DNA of 64,000 nucleotides from Saxidomus purpurata. Lineage: Eukaryota; Mollusca; Bivalvia; Venerida; Veneridae. The notes beneath the pieces were generated by a model. The model was not told where the DNA came from. It saw only the letters and a list, made by a program, of their open reading frames with translations, and searched no databases. The translations under genes and the position numbers were made by a program. The DNA lies in NCBI GenBank assembly GCA_022818135.1, contig JAFMSR010000015.1:6540691-6604690 (forward strand), written 5' to 3'. Positions 39,499-52,501 of this stretch are shown piece after piece (positions within the stretch are counted from its first letter, which is position 1; the number at the start of each line of letters is the position of its first letter).

Positions 39499-42400
39499 GA
39501 TTACCTTCCAACATAGATGTGTAAGTGTCAATTTTTTATACGTAAAGTGAAAGTAGATTATCAGAAATATGATAATTATAATTCAGTTTTATAGCATGGC
39601 AGCTTATTGGTGTCTTGTTGGTAGGTGTGCAGTCAGCTTTATTTTGTTTATGATGTTGGGAGTTAGACATCATGTTACCATGGTAACAGGGATTCTGCTT
39701 CAGGGTTACCATTCACAGTTTACCTTGTATTTATTTGAAAACTACAATCAGTGAATGTTTAAAACATGTGTAATTATCAAAACCTCTTAATTTACTCTGT
39801 CCAAACCAAAAAACCTGATTTATTCTAAAATGGACTTGTTCAGTTTCCATTTTGGACAGTACTATTTATTTTTCGCGGAGGTACTGTGTAATATATCTTA
39901 TGTTGGCAGAGTATGTACAACCTGTCAATTATGCAGCATTTTGTACACAGATTTTAGTATTTTACAAGCCCTTCATTAAAAAAATACTCAGTCTAATTAT
40001 ATATACATGTAATACTGTACTGAAAACTGCACAGATTTCTTTGTTCTTCACTGGAAATACATGTACATTATCCTGTCATCACCAATGTATAAATGGGATA
40101 TTTTGCTCTTAAATGACACATTCTGGAACCAATATTTATCAACTTACAGAGGTCAGGACAAGAGAAATTTGTGTGTTCTTTTTACATGACTATTACTAAA
40201 TGTACTTACAAGTGAAGTAGTATGGTACCAAGGTATTACATTAACCTAGAACTTACTTCCTGTAACCAGTGGAGGTCATACCAATCTCACAGTACCTGTA
40301 GAAGGAGGAAACAGAAAAACGTTGATGTCGTAGTTTTCATATATTTATATATAACATGAATGTATATTGTGTGCTTTGGAGATTGTTGCTTGGATCAGGG
40401 ATCGTTAATATAATAAATCCTGCTTGGATACAGTATTTACTAGCCACAAGTCATCGTTGAAGATAAGCTGGGGCAGTACATTTTGCCAAAAAAATGAACA
40501 TTTGAAGAATAACGTTAACACGGCTGTGATTCCTTTTCGTATATTCAGTGTTTCCATGCCTTGGAAAAAGGCATTTATTGTACATGTATATGACCTGATT
40601 GATACTCCAATTGGCTCTTGCTATTTTTTTGGACTCGCGCATAATAAAAAAAAAAGTTAATATTTTCTACACAGCTGTTAGATGTCCTATGTATTGGATA
40701 CCAGGAACTCATGGTGCGTGTATCTGTGGTATTATCAAATACTATTTAGTAAGTAGATCCTTATTGTAGTACGAACAATGCTTACAGATTTTAAAACACT
40801 TTTAAGGTAAATTTGTAACATTTTGACAACACAAGATCCCTCCATGAGAACTGCATGAGGTTCATAGAACATTAATTCATCCTTAAATGGCTTTGACAAA
40901 TTATTCAGTTTTTTTTTAACAGTTTTAAATAGTTCCAGATTTTACATTACTTTTAACAGCTAGTGATTTCAATCGCCCACCCCTGTTACCATAGAATAGT
41001 AGTGCCTAGAGTGGAAAATAGACAGGTCCATACAAGACATTCAGCATGTTCAGAGTTAGCAAAAGTATGCAGAAATTGAATTTATGTATTAAAGGTTAAG
41101 CTTACTTTCAAAGTAAGTTACTTATATAGAAGATGGGGGGCTACTGGGAAAACTAAAAACTTGACTTTTGGCTATGTATTTACGCGTACAGAAACTCGTG
41201 TCTTGTTGTAAACATGGTTTTATTTAACTTTGTATTTTTATGCCTTAGGTAATGTTGTTTTAAATGCTTTTAGCTAGCTGCTGTTTTAATTTTGTCCTTA
41301 CTGCTTCTTTGAGACACTTGTTATCCATTATAAGTATGGAATACAGTCGTAATGTTCCTGATTTTTCTGTTTGAACCACTAAAACTGCTTTACTTGTAGC
41401 TTCGCACAATGTCACAAAAAAGAAAAAAAAAACATTTTTAATTAAACAGTCTAAAATCTTTGGTTTCTGATTGGCTATTTTTGAAACTACATGTAGATCT
41501 AATCAAAAGAAGAGATTTTGGACTGGTTATATATAGAGAGCAATTTTGAGGCATTGAAAAATGTCATAGTGCAACTATTAATCAGAGAATTTCATCTGAT
41601 GGGATAAAGAATCAAACAATAATGTTTTGGTTTTTTGTAGTTTAAAACTTATTTCACCACACCTGTCTGTTTTTACTTAGCCAGAAAATTATTTCACAAA
41701 ACCAGTCTTTGCTTACTGCAAAGTTTAATTCTGCCCTGTCAGGTGAAATAAACTGAACATTATTAAATCCACAGGAAAACTGTGATATTAAGTTGGCCTG
41801 ACAATTTCTAACTGTATGAAAGGAAAGTGTTTTCAATGTTATAACTGTTTTTGTATGAGAGCTCAGTTTGTGATCTTTAAATAATGGTTCAGAGTGGTTT
41901 GGTGACTAAACATGTTTATATTACATGCATACTATGCAAGAAAACATACTGTATTTATCTATGTCATATACGATTACTGTTGGCTGTCCTGAAAGTATGG
42001 GAGCTTAGAAAGTGTACTTGTCAAGTTGTCTTTGGAATACATGTAGTTTGATTAAACAGAAGTATAGAAGTCCATCATTTTATGTTAATGCACTTCAGTC
42101 AAATTGAGGATAGTTTTCCAAGTGTATCACAATACTTGTGTGATGTTTGCAGTCCATTGTATTTGAAAAATTCTGTTTTATCCACTCAGTATAAATAAAA
42201 AAAAAATCAAGTGTTTTTTATTCAGGTAAAAAGAGTATTTAACAACACAAACATTGAAGACTTTATATTAAGTATAAAGGAAAGTTACAAACTGCTGGTC
42301 AGAAATGTGGTCTTTTTCTTTGTAATGGATAAAAAATGCTTTTTTTTTTTCAATGATTTTTTCCTGTTTTTGTGTATGTGTAACCATGGCAACTGTTGAT

Positions 42401-44539
42401 GTGTTGAGAGTGTGGAGGAAGGTAGGATGTGGTAAAGGACAGCCACAGCATTCTGTACCTTGTAAAGATATTTTTAAGCAATAATAGCTTCAGAGTGTAC
42501 ATTGTATTTATATCATGAATATAAAAAGTCATACATAATACATGTATATTATCAGTATTTTTATTATTTACTATAATCATGAGTTATTTTGCAAGGTTTC
42601 CCCACCCCCCCAATGTCTTTTCTTCATCGTGCATTATGTCTTCAGAAGAACTGGCAGCATCGTTCTTGTGTTTTGATGATAAAAGCTTTTGATACTCGAG
42701 GGTCGAGAGTATATGGGGTGGGGTCGGGGTGAAGAATCTAAGTTCAGTTTCCTCATCATATAAACATACTCTGGTTTTAAATACTGTAAAAAAGATGGTC
42801 AGACTCTGTGGAAATCATACAAATCTGCTTAAATATTTATACATTGTACACAGTCAAGTTTGCTACAGGGAAGAATGTACTGTGTTACAATAACAACTAA
42901 CATTTGGAGTCTACTGTTTTTCATTTCACTACGTTAATTGATAATCTTCCCTCCAATGCTTTATTTCTGAAAGGCCACATTTTACTCATCACTTCTGAAA
43001 TATATTTTGACACTTATGTTGTAGTTATTTTCTAATGCAAGTTTATAATATGTCACTGTCCAGGACGGAAGGATACATGTATTTCATCGACACCAAAATT
43101 TCATTGTTAATTTTAGATGTAGTGTCACACTTCATCATATTGCTGTTATATAGAAAGACAAGGGAAGGACAAGAAAACTTCTATACACAAAGTTTTCAGT
43201 GTGTTTTCAAAATATTTTTATTTGGCATGTCAAGTCATGGATGAATATAAGTTCACTTGATTTTCAGTAAACAAATTAAATGTATATCGAAGTTATGATT
43301 GGTTTTTTCAATGCAAAGTTTTTGGTGTTCAGTTTTTGCTTGCCAAGTATCGCGAATCACTTGAGTTTTGTCATCTTTTGCTTCCTACTTCTGGAGGGAC
43401 ATCTTTCCAGTAAATTTACAAGGTTAGTGCAACAGTTTGGGTATTCTGTGAATCATTGATTTGGAGTGTTTATATTCCTTCTTTCGTACAAAAAAAAAAT
43501 TTGACCAAGCAATGTTTTTCTTGTCTATTCGGTTGTAATTACTTATTTTTTTTTGTCAAGAACATCAGTGTGTGTTTGTGTTAATGAATATACAACATGT
43601 ATACAGTAACATTTCATCCATATACATCAGAATAATAAAATATGTAAAACAATTAGATATTGCTTACATTTTACTCCTTTTGTCCATTTAGATTATCTGT
43701 TTGTTGGTCACCTATCTAACTACTGGTAATCATTTCTGATCACATAGAAAGTCCAGAAAACATGCATAGATAGTGAAAAGTCTTCTTTGAAATTGAATTG
43801 ATACAAATACACAAAAATGATTATGTAACCCTGTAACGAGTTTACACAAGAGATGCTGATGTTGATTTGTCATCGGGCTGTCAGAGGACATTGATGATCA
43901 CCTTTTATAGCTACATGACTGTATACATGTAAAGTAAATCTATATAAAATATTTCCCTCTGCATCTATCCGCTGATTTTGAAATTACATCATATGAAAGA
44001 TCCTCGCGTGAATCTACAAAAGTTGTAACCAATCTGGATTGGGACCATTCTGAATGTAGAGAATATTCAGCAAATTTCTCAAAAATCAATGGCTTAATCT
44101 CCTGGATTGAATCTTTTAACTTGCAATAAAATGAAATTTGTCAAAGTATATATCCCCATTATGGTTGAAAGTGCCCAGAAACTACAGTGGAATTCTAGTG
44201 GGCAGTATAGGAGCATCATGATGGCCCTCTTGACGTTGGCTTCCCAATTTCAGGTCAAATACACACCAGTGTTTCAGAAACACAGTTCCAAATAAAGAAT
44301 TTAAATACTTGTAAACTCACATGAAACAAGAGCCATGTTACACATGGTTAATCCCCCCCGCCGGGAAGAAGCTACCTGAAGGTTGTACTTTCGTACATTT
44401 TACTTGGTGAGAGGAAATCCTTAAAAAGCCGTATAGTTATGGTCATGCTGAGTAGTTTTCAAGTGGAAAAAAAATAAGGCAATGAAGAGAAGGTTTGCAA
44501 AATTATATTGATGTTCATTATCAGTATAGGTATGATATT

Positions 44540-45150
44540 TTTCTATTTGACTAAAAGTAGGCAAAGTAGAGTTATTGTTCTTGCACACTGCACTTCCTAC
44601 CAATGTGCTATGTCAGTGTATTAAGTTGAAGAAAATCCCTCGAGTACTTTTGGAGTTATGCTCTGGAAATTTTTGTTCAAGTAAATCTGATAAAGGGGAA
44701 TAACTCTAAAAGTAGGCAAGGTAGAGTTATTGTTCTTGCACACTGCACTTCCTACCAATGTGCTATATCAGTGTATTAAGTTTGAAGTAAATCCCTCAAG
44801 TACTTTTGGAGTTATGCTCTGGACAAAACTTTTCAAGTAAATCTGATAAAGGGGAATAAGTCTAAAAGTACGCAAGGTAGAGTTATTGTTCTTGCACACT
44901 GCACTTCCAACCAATGTGCTATGTCAGTGTATTAAGTTTGAAGAAAATCCCTCAAGTACTTTGGAGTTATGCTTCGGACAAAGTTTTTCAAGGAAATCTG
45001 ATAAAGTGGAATAACTCTAAAAGTAGGCAAGGTAGAGTTATTGTTCTTACACACTGCACTTCCTCCCAATGTGCTCTGTCAATGTATGAAGTTTGAAGAA
45101 AATCGCCAACGTACTTTTGGAGTTATGCTCCGGACAAAATTGGGACGGAC
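44540..45150. repeat. Four tandem 155-bp monomers
   Basis: AGAGTTATTGTTCTT begins at 44568, 44723, 44879 and 45034, a spacing of 155-156. Each monomer also carries CACACTGCACTTCC, AATGTGCTATGTCAGTGTAT and TTTTGGAGTTATGCTC(C/T)GGAC. The array ends in GGGACGGACGCACGG. Read in reverse complement it matches the monomers at 29255-29705. Confidence 0.85.
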
Positions 45151-46587
45151 GCACGGAGACCATTTCTAATATCCCCTTCGCCTTTGACGGGGGGTTAAAC
45201 AACGTAATAGCATTTCAATGGTGGCGTGTCTGCTGATATTAAATATAACAGAAGTTGGCAGTGACCTAACGTTAGGGAATACCTTACTCTCCACTTCCAG
45301 TATGGGCTATTTAAATATACAACAATGTAGTCCATGTCCATATTATAGTGCCTATTTTGTTTGTGATTCTTGTGCAAATTATGAAGTCTATATCTTGGAT
45401 AACACAATTTAATTGATTTATAATTTAAAAGTGTATATCTAAAACTCAACTATTGTATATTTGTAATATTTAGTTTATTATTCTAATTTATTAATATGAG
45501 CAATTACAAAATACTACTAAAAACAATATAAGAAGTGCCCAGAGCTGTGTTATTTGGAAGCATTGGCAAATTGCAAAGAAAAGCCTGTATGTTGTATTTA
45601 TAAACAAAATTAGTTCTCCAAAATGTCTTGTACGAATCATTCATATCACCATACTTGTACATACAAAGTCTCCCAATTTCTCCACGCCACTTCTGCTTTA
45701 AATACTGACAATTTAAGGGAAAAATCTAGTTAACTCAATAGAATTTAAAAGATGGGTTTTCGATAAATTTTGGTTTTCCTGCTAATTTGTCTTCTGATTT
45801 TCGCTACAATCTCTAAATTTTTAAAACTCAAATCTCCTTGAAAGGTGTCTGCAAAACTTGGCATTTATGTAACAGTAAAAGTATCACAGTACAAGCTTTG
45901 ATGACATATACAACAACATTAGAAAAACAACTTCATGAAATTTTCTTAAGAAATCGCATACATGAAGGGAAATAATCTGTATTATTTTCTTTAGATTTAA
46001 ATGTTATAAGTCATCGATTATTTACAGTAGATAATGTATACATATATTATGCTCCCTAGCCGCCAATCAAAGAAAGACAGACATAGATTCATACATTTAA
46101 TAATTCTCCAACATTATCATCCCTTGATTTACTGGCTGCAAATTCAATTGAGGTTTCAAATTGTCATAGCAAACTTCCTTGCTAAATTTGAGGATGAGCC
46201 AATCTCTAGAATCTAATTTTAATATGATTGCATGAAAAATTTAAAGGGCAATAACTCATGAAAAATTCATCCATGTGGAACATGCCTATCATACACACAC
46301 CTAGGCTTGGTACTAAACACTTCTGTAAGGTTTTATTGAATTCTAACCTGTGGTTGACAGAAATAGTCCACACAAATTTTGTCTACAGACGGACGGACAA
46401 GCGTTATTCCTATTTCACCCTCATATACTTTGTATCTGGGTTTATAATAAATAAATAAGATTTTAATTCATCAAAAGTTTCATAATTAACTTAACATAAA
46501 TAAGACTTAACAAGATGGTTGCAAATTGATTGGTGCATAATATAATAACTCGATGTCTTTCAATCCTAATCACAAGGAACAATCAAT

Positions 46588-46661
46588 GTAACTGACACAG
46601 TCTGACATGCCTATATGTTCTTCTGTAACTGACACAGCCTGACATGCCTATATGTTCTTCT
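46588..46661. repeat. 37-bp direct duplication
   Basis: GTAACTGACACAG(T/C)CTGACA followed by TGCCTATATGTTCTTCT occurs twice back to back, at 46588 and 46625. It lies about 100 bases beyond the TMEM254 stop codon, so it is probably in that gene's 3' UTR. Confidence 0.85.
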
Positions 46662-46758
46662 GTGCTGCCAATTTATAGTACATTGTACAATGATTAGATT
46701 CCTGAGTATTTATTTCCTGACTGAAGACAACATGTAGTTCACTCAGCAGACTAAATTC

Positions 46759-49700
46759 TCAGCCCTGCTTTTTATTAGGTTTGTATGCGACCAGTTGAAG
46801 TAGTGATGGAAAGCCTATCACAAATGTCTGCAGCATCCATAAGATTGTAGGTAACAAGTTCAAACGTTTCCTTCTGAAAACAGACAGAATATTGCTTCAA
46901 AACTCTGCTATCAAACTATTGTTTCTATGACTACTAACATACCGTCTTACACAGCACACAGATGGTTCTAAAGTCCCTATGAAGTTTACATAGGTCATAT
47001 CTGTATTGCTTATCATTCAAAACCTAACACAAAAACTGCTTAAAATATTATTTAGCTCAAAGTACGTACAAGACAATGCAACTAAAGATTTTATTCTCTA
47101 AAGTAGATCAGTGTCTTAATGACCATAGTAGATCAGTGTCTACATGACCATAGTAGATCAGTGTCTACATGACCATAGTAGATCAGTGTCTACATGACCA
47201 TAGTAGATCAGTGTCTACATGACCATAGTAGATCAGTGTCTACATGACCAAAATAGATCAGTGTCTAAATGACCATAGTAGAGCAGTGTCTACATGACCA
47301 TAGCAGATCAGTGACTACATGACAAAAGTAGATCAGTGTCTACATGACCATAGTAGATCAGTGTCTACATGACCAAAATAGATCAGTGTCTAAATGACCA
47401 TAGTAGAGCAGTGTCTACTTGACCATAGCAGATCAGTGACTACATGACAAAAGTAGATCAGTGTCTACATGACCATAGTAGATAAGTGTCTATATAACCA
47501 AAGCAGATCAGTGTCTACATGACCATAGCAGATCAGTGTCTACATGACCATAGTAGATCAGTGTCTACATGACCATAGCAGATCAGTGTCTACATGACCA
47601 TAGTAGATCAGTGTCTACATGACTATAGTAGATTAGCATAGCGATCAGTGTCTACATGACCGGAGCAGATCAGTGTCTACATCACCATAGTAGATCAGTG
47701 TCTACATGACTATAGTAGAATTGCATAGCAGATCAGTGTCTACATAACCATAGCAGATCAGTGACTACATGACCATAGTAGATCAGCGTTTACATGACCA
47801 TAGTAGATTAGTGTCTATATAACCAAAGCAGATCAGTGTCTACATGACCATAGTAGATCAGTGTCTACATGACCATATTAGATCAGTGTCTACATGACCA
47901 TAGTAGATCAGTGTTTACGTGACCAAAGCAGATCAATGTCTACATGACCAAGGAGGATCAGTGTCTACATGACCATAGTAGATCAGTGTCTACATGACCA
48001 TAGTAGATCAGTGTCTACATGACCATAGTAGATCAGTGTCTACATGACTATAGTAGATTAGCATAGCAGATCAGTGTCTACATGACCAAGCAGATCAGTG
48101 TCTACATGACCATAGTAGATCAGTGTCTACATGACCATAGTAGATCAGTGTCTACATGACCATAGTAGATCAGTGTCTACATGACCATAGTAGATCAGTG
48201 TCTACATGACCATAGCAGATCAGTGTCTATATGACCATAGCAGATCAGTGTCTACATGACCATAGTAGATCAGTTTCTACATGACCATAGCAGATCAGTG
48301 TCTACATGACCATAGTAGATCAGTGACCATATCACATCAGTGTCTACATGACCATAGCAGATCAGTGTCTACATGACCATAGTAGATCAGTGTCTACATG
48401 ACCATAGTAGATCAGTGTCTACATGACCATAGCAGATCAGTGTCTACATGACCATAGCAGATCAGTGTCTACATGACCATAGCAGATCAGTGTCTACATG
48501 ACCATAGCAGATCAGTGTCTACATGACCATAGCAGATCAGTGTCTACATGACCATAGTAGATCAGTGTCTACATGACTATAGTAGATTAGCATAGCAGAT
48601 CAGTGTCTACATGACCAAGCAGATCAGTGTCTATATGACCATAGTAGATCAGTGTCTACATGACCATAGTAGATCAGTGTCTACATGACCATAGTAGATC
48701 AGTGTCTACATGACCATAGCGGATCAGTGTCTACATGACCATAGTAGATCAGTGTCTACATGACCATAGCAGATCAGTGTCTACATGACCATAGCAGATC
48801 AGTGTCTACATGACCATAGTAGATCAGTGTCTACATGACCATAGTAGATCAGTGTCTATGTGACCAAAGCAGATCAATGTCTACGTGACCATATCAGATC
48901 AGTGTCTACATGACCATAGCAGATCAGTGTCTACATGACCATAGTAGATCAGTGTCTACATGACAATAGTAGATCAGTGTCTACATGACCATAGTAGATC
49001 AGTGTCTACATGACCATAGTAGATCAGTGTCTACATGACTATAGTAGATTAGCATAGCAGATCAGTGTCTACATGACCAAGCAGATCAGTGTCTACATGA
49101 CCATAGTAGATCAGTGTCTACATGACCATAGTAGATCAGTGTCTACATGACCATAGTAGATCAGCGTTTACATGACCATAGTAGATTAGTGTCTATATAA
49201 CCAAAGCAGATCAGTGTCTACATGACCATAGTAGATCAGTGTCTACATGACCATATTAGATCAGTGTCTACATGACCATAGTAGATCAGTGTTTACGTGA
49301 CCAAAGCAGATCAATGTCTACATGACCAAGGAGGATCAGTGTCTACATGACCATAGTAGATCAGTGTCTACATGACCATAGTAGATCAGTGTCTACATGA
49401 CCATAGTACATCAGTGTCTACATGACTATAGTAGATTAGCATAGCAGATCAGTGTCTACATGACCAAGCAGATCAGTGTCTACATGACCATAGTAGATCA
49501 GTGTCTACATGACCATAGTAGATCAGTGTCTACATGACCATAGTAGATCAGTGTCTACATGACCATAGCAGATCAGTGTCTACATGACCATAGCAGATCA
49601 GTGTCTACATGACCATAGCAGATCAGTGTCTACATGACCATAGTAGATCAGTGTCTACATGACCATAGCAGATCAGTGTCTACATGACCATAGTAGATCA

Positions 49701-52501
49701 GTGACCATATCACATCAGTGTCTACATGACCATAGCAGATCAGTGTCTACATGACCATAGTAGATCAGTGTCTACATGACCATAGTAGATCAGTGTCTAC
49801 ATGACCATAGCAGATCAGTGTCTACATGACCATAGCAGATCAGTGTCTACATGACCATAGCAGATCAGTGTCTACATGACCATAGCAGATCAGTGTCTAC
49901 ATGACCATAGCAGATCAGTGTCTACATGACCATAGCAGATCAGTGTCTACATGACCATAGCAGATCAGTGTCTACATGACTATAGTAGATTAGCATAGCA
50001 GATCAGTGTCTACATGACCAAGCAGATCAGTGTCTACATGACCATAGTAGATCAGTGTCTACATGACCATAGTAGATCAGTGTCTACATGACCATAGTAG
50101 ATCAGTGTCTACATGACCATAGCAGATCAGTGTCTACATGACCATAGTAGATCAGTGTCTACATGACCATAGCAGATCAGTGTCTACATGACCATAGCAG
50201 ATCAGTGTCTACATGACCATAGTAGATCAGTGTCTACATGACCATAGTAGATCAGTGTCTATGTGACCAAAGCAGATCAATGTCTACGTGACCATATCAG
50301 ATCAGTGTCTACATGACCATAGCAGATCAGTGTCTACATGACCATAGTAGATCAGTGTCTACATGACAATAGTAGATCAGTGTCTACATGACCATAGTAG
50401 ATCAGTGTCTACATGACCATAGTAGATCAGTGTCTACATGACTATAGTAGATTAGCATAGCAGATCAGTGTCTACATGACCAAGCAGATCAGTGTCTACA
50501 TGACCATAGTAGATCAGTGTCTACATGACCATAGTAGATCAGTGTCTACATGACCATAGTAGATCAGTGTCTAATGACCTAATGACCATAGTAGATCAGT
50601 GTCTACATGACCATAGCAGATCAGTGTCTACATGACCATAGCAGATCAGTGTCTACATGACCATAGCAGATCAGTGTCTACATGACCATAGTAGATCAGT
50701 GTCTACATGACCATAGCAGATCAGTGTCTACATGACCATAGCAGATCAGTGTCTACATGACCATAGTAGATCAGTGTCTATGTGACCAAAGCAGATCAAT
50801 GTCTACATGACCAAAGCAGATCAATGTCTTATATGACCAAAGCAGATCAGTGTCTACATGACCAAAGAGGATCAGTGTCTATATGACCATAGTAGATCAG
50901 TATCTACATAACCAAAATACATCTTATTAATGTGTGTTTTGCCAGCTTACCTGCATAAAACACCTGCATAGACTGATTCTCCAGCATGAATTGCAACTGA
51001 TGACACCAATCTACAAATATAAAAACGTGCATGCTAAGACATATCAAGCAACTAAGTACCAATGTGTCAAGGTTTCCAGAAGTTGTCAACAAAAGATCAG
51101 TTACATTAAATGTATTGACAAACAAAATATCAGGTACAAAAAGACGGTATGCAAGAAAAAGTTTCTACCATGAGATACTTGGTTCAGATGGAAATATCCG
51201 TCACTTCGGGTAACTGCAGTTACCCAAAACAGTTACCCTCAGTGACAGATATTTCCATCTGAACTGCGTGCTCATGTAAGAAACTAATAGTCTGTACCCA
51301 GCAAGACTAGCTAACTTTGTAGCATGCATATCAATTCATTACTAGTAATCAAGAAATTTAAATTAATTTTTCAAAATGAAAACATGACTTATGTTAAACT
51401 CAGCATGTTCATGAACCTTAACCATTGTGCTATAATGCTACAGTGCTTACATGACTTGAAGAAGTCCCATGTGATTTTTGTTCAAGTATCTTCCAAGGTT
51501 CCCAAGAGGTCCATAGTAGTCTAGTAATGTGCTGTCTGGTTGATACAGTGTCAGCTGAAATAAAGAAACTTCTTTTAGTCTGACTTCCATGCATTACAGA
51601 GTGATTTTTGGCATTGAAAATTCTTTTACTTCATTTTGAATCTTCTTTTTTATATAGTCACACCTTTATTCATTACACCAGTAGCATTTCTAATTTTTCC
51701 AGGCAATATACAAGACAGTTTAAACTCTTTCAAAAAGTTATCCTATATAAGAATGTGTCGTGGATTAATGCACCACTTTAGCTAATAACTATTGAAAATG
51801 GTTCAAAAGTTGGTATTTCAAGGCATTGGTACAGTGTTGATCTAGAATCACTTTAAGAAATTTGACTGTTTTAATCTATAAAAATGTCTTATTAAAAACT
51901 GTCTGGCGAAGTGATAACCCTACACAATGTTGACAGGTTATTTTGTTGCAATAGATTGACAGTTACTTCCAGATAAACAACAAAGTCAGGTGAACATTTC
52001 CATGCCGCTGACATTGTAACTGAAAGACATGACTAATGTAGTCTCACTATTTAAATTCTACTTTGAAGGTGTAGATCTAGCCCAATTCATTTGGCTCATT
52101 AAATTGACCCGTTTTTTGAGCTGATATATTACAGTTGTCAAAAGGCTACAGTAATGTCTTATTAAAATTATTCCTTTTATTTGTTATAATGAATTTTATT
52201 GTTACATGCATGCCGTGTTCTTATGTTTTCAGGTTCCCAAAAAGGTCCCCAATACATGTATCTTCCCCTGGTCTCCAGCCTCATTCCGAAAACAGAAGGC
52301 TGAGAACCAATGACCGATGGACAAATGTAAACAAATGTAGTAGTAAGATTTTATAGCTGCAAGGACAAAAACTATGTGATAAAATGGTCCTTATAATTGT
52401 CAATTACTAACATATAAGAGAAACATGAACACTGCTGCGATTGTCCCTACAATCGGCTTCGGATACGTGAAATAATTAGGGTTAAACTTTGAACGTCCCA
52501 T
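46759..52501 (-). CDS. TMEM254: TMEM254 homologue, complete 122-residue multi-pass membrane protein
   Basis: Four minus-strand exons join in frame: 52501-52412, 51554-51451, 51010-50951 and 46873-46759. All introns are GT-AG, and phases 0, 2 and 2 agree. The start ATG (52501-52499) has A at -3 and G at +4. The stop is TGA (46761-46759). The product is 122 residues; human TMEM254 has about 123. Matching parts are YYGPLGNLGRYLNKNHMGLL, AIHAGESVYAGVLCR and LWMLQTFVIGFPSLLQLVAY, in the same order as in the vertebrate protein. Hydrophobic stretches include PIVGTIAAVFMFLLYL, the segment around LVSSVAIHAGESVYAGV and TFVIGFPSLLQLV, which suits a small multi-pass membrane protein. A Lys-rich tail (KPNKKQG) follows. 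The biochemical role of TMEM254 is poorly known. The last intron is almost filled by a 25-bp minisatellite. Confidence 0.88.
47101..50922. repeat. 3.8-kb minisatellite of 25-bp units inside the last TMEM254 intron
   Basis: A 25-base unit containing TAGATCAGTGTCTACATGAC repeats about 150 times with point variants (TAG/CAG before GATCA, AATGTCT, ACGTGACC). Marker variants repeat at long range: GATCAGCGTTTACATG at 47781 and 49159 (1,378 apart), GTGTTTACGTGACC at 47911 and 49289 (1,378), CAGTGACCATATCACATC at 48321 and 49699 (1,378), and AGATCAATGTCTACGTG at 48871 and 50274 (1,403). So a block of about 1.4 kb has itself been duplicated. The unit length is not a multiple of three and the array is intronic. 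Confidence 0.97.
51183..51263. repeat. 81-bp imperfect palindrome (foldback family, copy 2)
   Basis: Left arm TTCAGATGGAAATATCCGTC and right arm GACAGATATTTCCATCTGAA pair over about 33 bases each; the centre, GGGTAACTGCAGTTACCC, is itself a perfect palindrome. It is related to the palindrome at 18328-18417. It lies in the second TMEM254 intron (51011-51450). Confidence 0.8.

Larger units (their letters stand above)
37718..46758. other. Intergenic DNA between the converging FARP and TMEM254 genes
   Basis: No exon was recognised on either strand. The stretch contains a long-armed foldback element (39170-39498), the four-monomer 155-bp array (about 44540-45150), a further repeat ending in ACGGACGGAC (about 46060-46400) and a 37-bp duplicate (46588-46661). 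Short open frames here look random. Confidence 0.55.

Noticed and set aside
47101..50922. CRISPR-like array
   Set aside because: Units are contiguous 25-base copies without unique spacers, in an animal intron; it is a minisatellite.
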